Positions 47,877-58,526 of a stretch of 64,000 nt of DNA are shown piece by piece (within the stretch, counting starts at the first letter, position 1; every line of letters begins with the position of its first letter). The DNA lies in NCBI RefSeq assembly GCF_010093595.1, contig NW_022985448.1, positions 906,471 to 970,470 of the forward strand, in the 5' to 3' direction. The position numbers and the translations under genes were made by a program. The DNA comes from Mytilinidion resinicola (Eukaryota > Ascomycota > Dothideomycetes > Mytilinidiales > Mytilinidiaceae). Below the pieces are notes generated by a model. That model did no database searches. It saw only the letters and a list, made by a program, of their open reading frames with translations, and was not told where the DNA came from.

Positions 47877-48044
47877 CTAACTCTTTGCCTTTCCTGCGCC
47901 TTGCTGCGCGCCAGGTATGCTCTTCGCCTTGAGCGCCTTGTGTTCTTCCGAGTTGATTTCGAGAAAGTGGTAGAGGACAATGAGGAGCATAGAGAGGCCG
48001 CCGAGGAAGAGCGCTAGCGAATAGAGTGTGTTGTCTGAAATCAT
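47877..48044 (-). CDS. OST4: Oligosaccharyltransferase subunit Ost4, 55 residues
   Basis: A single 56-codon frame starts MISDNTLYSLALFLGGLSML at 48044. It matches Ost4: MISD start, one membrane helix (LYSLALFLGGLSMLLIVLYHFLE) and a short basic tail. Yeast Ost4 (36 residues) is the smallest subunit of the oligosaccharyltransferase and stabilises the Stt3-Ost3 contact in the ER membrane, for N-glycosylation. Filamentous fungi have a longer tail, as here (about 20 residues beyond yeast). A 5' UTR intron is possible. The gene is often missed because of its length. Confidence 0.9.
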   Translation of the reverse strand: MISDNTLYSLALFLGGLSMLLIVLYHFLEINSEEHKALKAKSIPGAQQGAGKAKS

Positions 48045-48489
48045 CTTGACCGTCGCGAGAACTGTGGTGTCGGAGGAGGATGCGCGGGTGAGAGTCGGCA
48101 GTCTTCCAGGGAGGAAATCAGCTACGGCATTTAGAACGGCTCAGTTGGTAAGGACTTACAGATTGCTCCTTTGGGTAGCTTTGAGGAATTGGTCTGTTTG
48201 CAAGTGAGGTCGTTGGGAGTCCTGGTGTTTATCCGTAGAGGTCGAGCAACTGAAGCCACCTTGAGCTTCGCGGCTTCGCGCCACGTGACTCGGCGGCAAT
48301 TTAACCCCACCGCCAAACTCTCGACCGTCATTTCGTCCACACTTCTCCGCAAACCCAGTGAATCACACCCCCGACCCCGGTTCTTCGAGCGCCCCAACTT
48401 CACCCACACTCACTCGAGGACGCCTCCGGACAGCTACCAACCCTCATCCCCAGTTTTCCTAGTAGAAAGAAGGCCACGGCTTGCCCAAC
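48045..48489. promoter_or_regulatory. Divergent promoter of OST4 and TMA46
   Basis: 445 bp between the two start codons. A CACGTG lies at 48282-48287, in the middle. Confidence 0.45.
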
Positions 48490-49832
48490 ATGCCGCCAAA
48501 GGGAAAGGACCAGCCTAAGGCCAAGGACAAGGTCGCCGTTGACAAGGTGATTGCCATTCTGTCTTACTCATGGGATAACAGCTAACTTGATACAGTCTTT
48601 TGGCATGAAAAATGTATGCTATCCCCTTCTCCCCCGCCTCCAGGACGCCCCCACACACCCTTGCCCGGAGACGCGGTCGCTAATATCATTCCTCGAAATC
48701 TACAGAAAAAGGGCGGCGCCGCACAGAGACAGATCAAACAACTAGCCCAATCGCAGGCTGGCTCCGGGACACCAGAGCAGAAGAAGAAGGCGGCTGAGAA
48801 GCTGCAGCGCGAGAACGAGAAGAAGGCTGCCGAAGCTGCGGCTCGCGAGGTGGCGGACCTCTTCAAGCCTGTGCAGATCCAGAAAGTGCCGTTCGGCGTC
48901 GACCCGAAGACGATTCTGTGCCAGTTTTTCAAGAAGGGGCATTGTGACAAGGGGCGGAAGTGCAAGTTCTCGCACGACCTTGCGGTGGAGCGGAAGGGTG
49001 AGAAGCGGTCGCTGTATACGGATACGCGGGAGGGAGCGGAGAACGAGGATGACGATGTCAAGAAGAAGGATGATATGGTAGACTGGGACGAGGAGAAGCT
49101 GCGGACTGTGGTGCTGAGCAAGCAGGGTAACCCGAAGACGACGACGGATAAAGTGTGCAAGTTCTTTATTGAGGCGGTCGAGAACGGGAAGTATGGCTGG
49201 TTCTGGATCTGTCCGAATGGAGGCGATAAGTGCATGTATAAGCATTCGCTGCCGCCGGGGTATGTTTTGCGCTCCTCTCCCTCATTTCTATTTGAGCTCT
49301 TCGATGTCGAAATTGGGGCGCTAAGGAAATATTTTCTTGATATTGACTATATGACAGCTTCGTCCTTAAAACCAAAGAACAACGCGCCGCCGAGAAAGCC
49401 CTCATGGACAAATCGCCCATGGCCACCCTCACCCTCGAAGACTTCCTAGAATCCGAACGCCACAAGCTCACCGGCACACTCACACCCGTAACCGAAGAAA
49501 CGTTCGCGAAATGGAAGAAGGGGCGGATGGACAAAAAGCAGGCAGAAGAGGAGGCCAAGGCAATGAAGGAAGCAACCGGACGCGCCATGTTCGAGAAGGG
49601 CGACTGGCAAGACAGCGACGCGGACAGCGACGACGAGGACGCAGACGGCTCTTGGAATCTAGAAGCCTTGCGGCGCGAGACAGAGGCCGCTCGGCAGCGG
49701 AAGGAAGAAGAGCGTCTGCGCAAGGCTGAGGGAGGCGATCATGGTGGCGGTGTCGTCCCCAATGGCGTCGAGAGCAACGGCGTCCAGAATGGAGAGTCAT
49801 CCGCGTCCGCATCCGCATCCATTGCATCTTAA
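48490..49832 (+). CDS. TMA46: CCCH zinc-finger translation factor, DRG-partner (Tma46/DFRP1)
   Basis: Start [19 protein letters not shown] at 48490. Four exons; the short second one (SFGMKN) and the third ([14 protein letters not shown]) reproduce the family's first conserved block. Two CCCH fingers follow: [19 protein letters not shown] and [19 protein letters not shown].. C..H. The C-terminal region holds DFRP-type motifs ([31 protein letters not shown]) and ends in an acidic and Ser-rich tail. Proteins of this family bind and stabilise the translation GTPase DRG1/Rbg1 on ribosomes in the cytosol. About 350 residues, normal length. Confidence 0.93.
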
Positions 49833-50954
49833 ACAGATCCACCAACGTCTCCAAAGCCGGCTTCGAATAGTCGCGTCACCGCCGCCCGGAACCACCGCCT
49901 CCCCGCAACGGCTCAAGCCCGAACGGACGCGGAGCATTCTCCCAACCACCAAACAATGGCTGGCGAATAGTTCTCAACCAGGCCGTTCAAGGTCATTTGA
50001 GTCGTGTGGCTATCACGAGCGGCATTCGGGAACCTCGGACACGCACTACATTTAGATCATGGCTTGTTTCATTCGTTCTTGATGTTTAGCGGGCGCCAAA
50101 AAAGGGTGCCTTTGGATTAAGACGCATTACAGCGTCACGGCTTTGCCGAAGCATTTTTTCATGAGATTTTTTCATGGACGGGCAAGATCGGGGCTCCCGC
50201 AATCAATGCTGGGGGAACAGGTCCCTGGCCACGTTCAAAAGGTATCTATAGATACGATGTCGATCGCTGGCTTATATAGGGAAGATTTTTAGAATGAGAG
50301 AATCTACTGAGCCAATCCAGCTGCTTGCAACTGTGATAGAGACATACGATTGGCGGTGATGGGTCTTCCTAGTACATACCTTAGCTGCATCGGTGTCAAA
50401 ATACACCATTCAGACTATCCTCTTGACCCCTTTGTCAGACCTGATCACGTGCCCATATCAAAGTTCTCAATGTATCGAGTTATAAGAGTTTAAATTAAAG
50501 CATCTTAGACAGCTGTTTGTAATTGTATACCATCTTCTGCGTTTTGTAGTTCTTGCCAAACGCGTTGATCGAAAAGAGGTTGTGTCAATTCAAGCTGTCG
50601 ACCCAAAGGTGCAAGTCACCCGGCCAGCCAAACATTGGGCAACTGTAATTATACTCTATGGAATTTGGGTATTGAGGCAGTGCAGCTAAAGTAATCCATT
50701 TTGGGCCTGCATTCCTACGCCCATGAACACCATTGTCAGCTCGTGACTCCATCCGCTTTTGCCGCTTTTGTGAATAGCCAAGGATAGAGGATGAAAGAGT
50801 GCCCCAGTGAAAAGAAAAAAGAGTCAATGCCATCCCAAGCACCTGGAGAGAAGATGAGTCTTCATCCTGACACCTCCCTATCACCCCAGAGAAGTTTTCT
50901 AGTCCGTATCACCACCCCCTAAGCCTGCATCCACCTTGCCCTGTAATACCCCTC
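49833..50954. other. Intergenic between convergent genes
   Basis: 1.1 kb between the ends of TMA46 and the SLS1-like gene. Open frames are short with no recognisable domain. Confidence 0.5.
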
Positions 50955-53290
50955 CTACTCAACAGGCCGGCCCTCGACAACGGCCGTGATTTTGATGAGC
51001 TTGTGAGTAAGCAGGCGCAGGCCAGTCTCAGGTTTGAGATTGTTGCTATCGGCAATTGACATCTTCTTGCTGGACTCGTTTGTATCGATGTCTTTCGCCT
51101 TGCCCTTGCCCTTACCAAAATTCTCGCCTCCAATCTTGGCTTTCTTCGCTGCCTTGTCGATTTCCTTCTTTTTCTTTGGCTCCACTACAGGCTCAGTCTC
51201 TTCGATGTAGGTGTAGCCATCGTCCGGGAAGAACATTTTCATCATGTGAGGCCACTTGGGAACGTTGCCGATGGTCATCTTTTCGAGCATGTGGAAGTGG
51301 GTCTCCCAGTCCGGATGGCGAACAGTGCAGAACCACTGGAGGGTAGGATGGGGGTTAGCGTCGTAGCCATAGCGAGACTGAGAGGCCTCAAGACGATAGT
51401 CGGTCCCTGTAATACGGAATACCCAGACACGCTCTGTCTTCGCGCGGAGCAATGTTGGGCCTCCGGTGGGAAATCGGATGTATCTATCGAGGAAGTTGGG
51501 ATTGCGAGCTCGAGAAGTGTCAAGGACGATCCGGTTGGCGTATTCGACAAGGAAAGGCGACAGTCGGTCCTTGCGGACTACCCTTGAACTGTTGACGTGG
51601 AAATGCCAGGCACGTCCACTGCGAAAGGCATCGAGCTTAGTGATTGTTTCTGAGTATTTTTACGCGGTAAGCAGCTTACCTCGAGGGAAACAGCAAGTTG
51701 ACATTCATCATGTTAGCTGGAAGATCCTTGCCTGGCTCCAGGATTGACCATTTCGCAGGCAAGCGAACGATCTCATCGTCATCACGATCCTCAAACTCCA
51801 GCTGGAGCAGCACGTTGCGACCGGAGTTGTTAGGATCACGCAGGATCGCTGTAACCCTAAATACAGGCTTGATAAAGCTGTTCGATCTGATCTGATGATG
51901 GATGGGGCTGAGGACATTCGGAGCTCCTATCAAGCGCCCAAGCAGTTCATGTTCAACGCTGCCCATGACACTGCACAGTCCGTTAGCTGGTGCCTCAAAT
52001 GATCAAATGCACCACCAGATTGTCTAGAAGACTTACGGCTTCTCGATACTGCCCGACACCCGAGTGTCGTCTCGTTCCATCATATCCACGAACTCATCGC
52101 GCTTATAGCAGTTCTCTTGGGAGGGTCTGAGGCGGGGACCAAGCTTCAGCAGGCCGAGGCTGATTCCCATACTGTAGACTTGGCTACGTTGGCGAATTAC
52201 GTCGAACGACTCAAGAATGGTCTCCTCCACTGCTTCTAGCTGGTCATCCCGAATCATTTCTTGAATGTCAGGCTGGCGTAGTGGAGCAACCATCTCCACT
52301 GGAAGAAGAGTCTCCATCGGGTCAACGATGACAGTCAATGCCTGCGGGTTTCCATACGGCTTTATGCGAACGCTCTTGATACGCTCCTCGAAGCACACAA
52401 AGCGGGTAGTTGGTCTGAAGTTCTGGAGAGCGATCTTGGCCTTGATAAAGTTCTCCACGCGTGGTTTCGCATCATCGACTCTTGCCTGCTCGGTACCGGT
52501 GATCATGATACGAACAGGCATGCCTGGACCAGCGCTCTGGAGACTGGTATACACCATAGAGCCGACCTGGATCTTGCGAAGTTCTTCCATTTGAGGGCCC
52601 AACAAGCGGTTTGGATGAAGGTCTGGATTGCTCAAGTCTTCTGTCCACTCCACATATCCCTAGGAGTTGATGTTAGTCGCGACATAACCTCGACACGTGG
52701 TGCCTCAAAGAGCTCCAAATCAATCGTAAAATGGCTGCGTACGGTGAACCCGAGGTCGTGCTCAGAATACTTATTGTAAGCCTCGGCGAGCGTCTTTGCC
52801 GCGTCGTTGAGGACGTCCTCGCTCCATCCCTCGTACGAGAAGGCCCTGATTTTGGCGAAGTTGTTCTTTGCTCGACTACCACATTCCCTATCGAAGATTA
52901 GCAATGTGGAGGCCACACAGAAGGCAGCAAACTCACATCGTGGCTGTAACTAGTTGTGCTGATGTGATCAGTCTCCAAGGTTAAGGTGTAGCGTGGAGAG
53001 AAAGTTTTAACAAGAAACGTGATTGTAATAACGTCACGTTTATGGCCGACGCGGAGTGCGAACGACGAGGACGCGTGCCGCTGCTTCGCAGATACAGACT
53101 GCACGTTGGCAAGAAGATTGAGTTCAAGTTGAAGATCTTGTTGTTGTCGAAGCAGAAAGTTGTTGAGGCACAGGGGCGGTGAAGAGGAAGACGTCGAGGC
53201 AATCGCGCGGCCTGGCAATCGCAGGACTGCCTTCCTCGAAGCAACGACCTCGAAAACCCAGATTCACGCTGTGAAATGTCCTCATTCGCC
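50955..53290 (-). CDS. Probable mitochondrial SLS1-like (KH-like) regulator
   Basis: Several exons end with VVEGRPVE at 50955. The 5' end is not resolved: an exon-like segment with RRSHSASA (a presequence-like pattern) lies near 53050-53250, and no start codon is clear. The middle has FAKIRAFSYEGWSEDVLN, TIDLELFEAPR, GYVEWTEDLSNPDL, a KH-like fold (MPVRIMITGTEQARVDDA) and a conserved MGISLGLLKLGPR. This layout fits SLS1-type mitochondrial inner-membrane-bound regulators that couple transcription and translation, but the assignment is from memory of the family and not firm. One junction (near 52650) needs a 29-nt intron or a frameshift. The Lys-rich tail (KKKKEIDKAAKKAK) is unusual. Confidence 0.45.
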
Positions 53291-54142
53291 CACGTAATCG
53301 GCCCATGGTCAAACAGTTCTTCCGGTTCCTATAGCAAACGTGACGCCCGTCGTACTCATTCTGTGACACCAAGACCCCGTCACCCTAGACAACGACGATC
53401 ACCATTGCCGTGAGACTGCGTCTGACAGCGCGCCAGAGTTCGACGGCCATTGCCGCTTTACCGACATAAACGCGAAGAAGTGCATCTGCGGGGCCGAAAG
53501 GGTGTGCCAATGCGTCGCGAATATCCTACAAACCGCTAGAACGAACCACCTCGGGGTGCCGGTTCAGGAGCTGAATTTATCGAGCTGCCGAATCGTGGAG
53601 CCCGATCAATGATTCTGACAGAGTAGGGATGTGCTTGGAGCACCCCTGGGTAATACAGAGGAATCCAGTGATCGATGACATCTTTCGTTGCTTCTAATTT
53701 GCAGCATGGAGAATCGTGTATTGACATGTTAGGAAAAGGATCGAGGCGCCCCTGAGCGCTTGATTCGATAGCAGAGGTCGATGCCACGCCCATGAGCCCG
53801 TGAATCGGAAGCATAGGAGTTGTGCATTGACAGAGCAGCAGCAATGCGGAGGAAAGCTCCGACTTCGCGCGCGGAGGACGACACGGAAGGGACGTCGAGG
53901 AGATAACTAGTTATCAACCTGACCCTGCTGATTCAGCAAATGCAAGAGATATCTCAAACCTCGCGGAAATTTCCGGACGCCCTCAACACCACGAGATCGT
54001 CGCGCGCCATCCTGCAATCCAGCAAAGAACAATTGACTATTTGAGGCACAGTCTAATGCTCTGAAGCCCCCCTGCGCAATCCAACCGCTCCCAGCAATTC
54101 CCTAACGGCAATTGGCCTCCTACTCCTTCCCCAACCTTCACC
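53291..54142. other. Divergent intergenic region, no gene recognised
   Basis: Separates the SLS1-like gene from the uL23m gene. A 102-codon minus frame (53844-53536) has no recognisable domain. Confidence 0.45.
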
Positions 54143-54725
54143 ATGGTCCGCTTCGGCAGGAAAGAAGTCTACCTGTATGCACAACTCTAAGAATTCGCAT
54201 CTACTACGTTCTCCTTGCCTAACTGCCCACAGACCCAACGCGGTAATAGCGCTAATCAAATCCGAACACCTCCCCGCAACCCACGCCAAATTCCGCGTCC
54301 CCCTCACCTTCTCCAAGCTCGACCTGCGCGACTACCTCTTCCACGCCTACGGGCTCCGCACCGACAAAATCCGCTCCTACGTGCAACAGCAGCGCGTGCA
54401 GCACGACCGGCCCGACGCGACCGTGCCACAGCAGAACAAGTGGTTCCGGCCGAAAGCGATCAAGCACATGACGGTCGAAATGGACAAGCCGTTTGTGTGG
54501 CCGGAAGATCCGGAGAGCTGGGAGCCGTGGAGCAAGGAGATTTATAGTCAGCTGCAGGACGATGCGGATGGGAGGGACAAACCGGCGACCAAGATCAAGG
54601 AGGCGAGGGAGGAGGCGCAGACGTTGGCGAAGCAGGCGAGGGAGTTGTTGCAGGGGAAGAAGCGGTGGAGGCCGACGCCTGTGGATGAGGTGGTGGAAGA
54701 GGTGGATAGGGATGTTAAGATATGA
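54143..54725 (+). CDS. MRP20: Mitochondrial ribosomal protein uL23m
   Basis: Exon 1 (54143-54174) encodes MVRFGRKEVYL and exon 2 (54233-54725) the rest, 174 residues in all. Frame is preserved across a 58-nt intron with TAAC branch and CACAG acceptor. Conserved segments are FRVPLTFSKLDLRDYLFHAY, RSYVQQQRV and RPKAIKHMTVEMDKPFVWPE, typical of the fungal uL23m family. The protein sits at the polypeptide exit of the mitochondrial large subunit. The tail (AKQARELLQGKKRW) is basic. Confidence 0.92.
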
Positions 54726-55138
54726 GGAATGAGGAATGAGGACGGATGTGGGAAATGGTGCAACGATTGGGTGCTTCACAGTTGTAGATGGCTGTTAAGT
54801 AGCAGTGTATTTTTGAAGAGGTGTGTATAATAGTGTCCACAGCACGAAAATTCACGGGGCATTTGGCATCCAGCATTTGGCAGGAAAGATTTGTGAGTGT
54901 CACTCTTCACTAGGAAGGCATACGTGGAACACGGTGCTATGTCTGAAAGATCATGTGGATTCGGGTGAAGTTCTCAAAATCTCCATTATGTTCACTCTTA
55001 TTTCCAATCTGCACATTAACTATCCCTGACCTAACCAATGAAACGAACGTACTCCACCATTCAAACGTATTATGTCCGGGTATCCGTCATAAACGAACGA
55101 CAGAATACAGCCGAACCACCCCCTCGATACACTCCTTC
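54726..55138. other. Intergenic between convergent genes
   Basis: Contains the 3' ends of uL23m and the GT2 gene. Nothing else is visible. Confidence 0.5.
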
Positions 55139-58100
55139 TTACGACCCAAGTATAATAGGCAACAACGGCAACAGCACATGCGCACCAACCTGGTTCGCCA
55201 AAGGCACAATACTAGTGAAGTCTTCGATCCTCCAGCCGCGTGGCGCACCTACAGCAAGGTAGATCATACCGCCAATAACAGGTGCCATGGCGAGCAACAT
55301 CCATTTGAAATTCTTAATGACTTTGTCGACGCTGATGAAGAAGCCAGTACCTTCGAGTTCTTTGGCAGTGGAGGTCCATTCCATTGGGAGGGAGAACAGG
55401 TGGGCGAGAAGCGCATGGGATATGTGCCAGGACATGCCGCCGAAGAAGATGACTATCCGATTTCAAGATTAGATCATGAAGGCAAGGGCGGCGGAGAACT
55501 TACGGAACATGGGCATCCATTTGACGCCTTCAAGTAGGGCCCAGAAGAAGTTCTTATCGCCCATGCGGTGACGGAACCAAGCAAAACTGCCGTCTCTTAG
55601 GATCTGAATGTAGAAGAGGCGGAAGAAGACTTACCAAATCGGAGAGATGATGTTGAACACGAAGAGAGTGCCCACTAACATCTTCCAGCTGGAAAGATAG
55701 TAATGGTCCAGAGTGGAGGCATACCACCCAGTGATGATGTAGTTGATGATTGACAGGGGAAGCGCTGCTCCGATGGCATAGTACGTTCCGATGTACCCGA
55801 TTATGGTAAACTTGGAAGAAATCTTCATATTTGACCAGAGGAAAGTGCGGAATAGCTTCGTGAACGGTCCGCGCCAAAGCCAGGTATGGATGGGGTTAAA
55901 CATCTGCGAGGTAGTGAGCAAAGAATCAGATCGATGATTCTAGTATGCTCACAAGCTCTGAACAGCCATAGGCATATTTTTCCCATCTCAGCAATTCATC
56001 GAAAATGGTTAGTGAGACACCTTCTTTGAACTTGCCATGATCTATACGCTTATCAGTTGGCAATCACTTCATAATTAGAGGTATGAAATACCGTAAGTCG
56101 CCATTCGGACAACGAAACCAGCGATTTGTAAACGCAGGGAGATATCGAAATCTTCCGAGACGTGGCTTTCACTCCAAAATTTATCTACGCCGTTGTCTTG
56201 GAACGACACACTCTGCACCGCTTTCCAGCGGAGGAAGGCATTATGGCCTACAAAGGGTGCATAATCACCACTTCCAACGGCATGGCGGATTGAAAGGTAA
56301 ACAAGGTTTGTAAAGTACGTGATCGCTTGGTTAGAGTTAGTGGAATCGTGGAGAGGATGAGAGTTGGACGAACCGTTTTCAAAGATGGTATGGATTACAT
56401 GCATAACGCCACCTAAAGCAATTAGATAATTTATCCAAGGAGTACGTGCTGGATTGACTTACTAGCATGTTGAATGATGGCGACATCAGGACTCTCGGCC
56501 ATCTCCATAGCCCCAAGAGCCAAGCAATCGACTGGCACTCGAGTATCGCAATCGACGAGCAGTATGATTTCTCCTAGCCTGATGTTTCCAGAAGCTTGCG
56601 TGCGGCCTCCATCATCGTCCATAATCTTATGCAAGGCCTGCTCGTACATATCGTTCTCCTGTTCGAGAGTGATATCTTCTTCCGCGCAGCGTAGCTCATC
56701 AGCATGAGCTTTGAGAAGCCTCTGCAGCTCGTCTTCGACCCGAATGCTGAAGTTGAGACAGTAGTTCAGATTGGACGCTTTCTTGAATTTACCAGGTCTC
56801 ACGAAGCCGTCTTTACCATGTGGGGGTCGGGAACACCAGCCAATATTGTTGAGCTCATAGAATCGCTTGCGTGCGTCTGCCAGCTCGGGCTTAATAGCTT
56901 GCATTCCATCTTCACAAACAAAACTATTTCTCATTAGCACATCGTAGAAGCCAACTAGAAATTCGAACTAGCTTACATAGAGGCTGTTCCGCCCTCGGCT
57001 TCATACTGCTTAATCGCTGCCATCAGAGAAGTTACGGTCGGTATGATGACACCTTTCAAGCCTTCTTTGTAAACTGCTCAAGCGGTTAGTGGCACTTGAA
57101 GATATTGCATAGGGGATGCCACATACCTGGCATCTGTATACTGATGTGCGGTAAGTCCAAATTCCGGTGGCGTTCTCTGCGTGGCGCACGCGATGAATAG
57201 TACTTCGAGTTACCCTGTTTTGGGTCTTGAATAGGGCCCACAAGCTGGAAAAGCGACCCGATAAGGACGACGAAGAAGAATAATGCAAAGAAAACGAATA
57301 GTGGAAGAGTCGCAAGTAAAGCAAGACGCGATAGGCCAACCGATCCCAATGTGCGGATCTCGACGACGATATGCTGAACAGCCAGACTTTCCACACAGAC
57401 AAGCAGACAGACGGTCATGCCAATCATCAGACTGTGAGTGAGCAGGAAAGGTCGTTTGGGAATCTTCATAGCTTCTTCGTCGTCAATGTCGAGATACGTT
57501 CCATCTTTCTTCTCAATTTCTTCAATTTCGAATCCTCGCGCAATGATGTTGCTCTTAGATCCTTTCTCGCTTCGTGAGTTCTTGCCATAGATACTTGGAG
57601 TTGTGTATCCGGAGTCACGACCTGTTGTGGGTCGGAATGTGTGTCGGCGATCTTGTTCAGGAATTGCTGCACCCCAAAGCTAGATACCATTAGCTCATTT
57701 CAGTAAAGATACAGACACATCACTCACGGTTCCCATAATCTTACTCTCTACATCTACCCCTTGGACCATCAAGTCTTCTGCAGTATGGCTCCACACAAGC
57801 ACCAGTCTTTCCTGACGAACGAGACACATGATATCTCTCCGCCTCACTCCAGTATCGTTCCTAGCGAGCTCGCGTATGCTATTGACCACTGGGACGGTCA
57901 AATTATACGGTCCGAGAGTCAGTTCGGTGTCGTTCTTCCCTACTCGAGAAAAGAGGGGTGAGCATATCTCTGAAGACATGGTGAACGCTACAGCAAGGTT
58001 GAGCTTCTCGCACACAACCTTGAGCTCTGGGTTGACATCTTCTGGCTCTGAGATGTAATGGACTGATTCGTCGTCTTCAACTTGCATGACTACTCCTAGA

Positions 58101-58526
58101 TGGTCATACTCCGACCCTCGTAAGCTTTCATCTGGCTTCAACCATCCTTTGTCTAGGACTCGGCGATATATAAACTTAACCATCTGCTCCAGGCGTTAGC
58201 AAGCTCATTACTAAAATCTTATCGCTATAGCCCGACTACCACGTTGAATGATTACACACAGATAATCCCGTCCATGTGTCAAGCCTTGTCGAGCCTTGTC
58301 AAGCCTCCTGAACAAAAGGCCAAAATCACATCGAGCAAGCCGAAAATGGACACCTCGGATTATTGGGGACTTTACTCACAACCTCATGGCGAGAGACTCT
58401 ATGGTCCTCAGGCGTCGGAAGAAGTGTCCTGTTCCGTGAATGCTCGGGCCTAGAAATTTTCTGTCCCACAGCCACAGGATATGTAGGCATTGAGCTGCCA
58501 ACTGGAGGCGGTATCGTACCACTCAT
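55139..58526 (-). CDS. Family 2 glycosyltransferase (surface-growth type)
   Basis: Start MSGTIPPPVGSSMPTYPVAV at 58526; an intron then joins MVKFIYRRVLDKGWLKPDES. About ten exons give some 850 residues. Membrane helices near the N-terminus (SLMIGMTVCLLVCVESLAV, LLATLPLFVFFALFFFVVL) and a C-terminal set flank a GT2 core: LLVDCDTRVPVD (metal/UDP-binding DxD-like), HNAFLR, and SEDFDISLRL (ED of the acceptor site). The QxxRW motif is DELLRW here. Proteins of this type (ZtGT2 in Zymoseptoria) are needed for hyphal growth on solid surfaces and so for plant infection; that function is from literature on the family. It would be a plasma-membrane or Golgi enzyme. It diverges from a GH16 gene. Confidence 0.88.

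Noticed and set aside
48137..48160. tRNA A-box-like GGCTCAGTTGGTAAGG in the OST4 upstream region
   Set aside because: No B box (GGTTCGANTCC) at the right distance and no cloverleaf; a GTAAGG..ACAG pattern suggests a leader intron or chance.
53536..53844. 102-codon minus frame between the SLS1-like and uL23m genes
   Set aside because: No domain, no conserved features and no clear start context.
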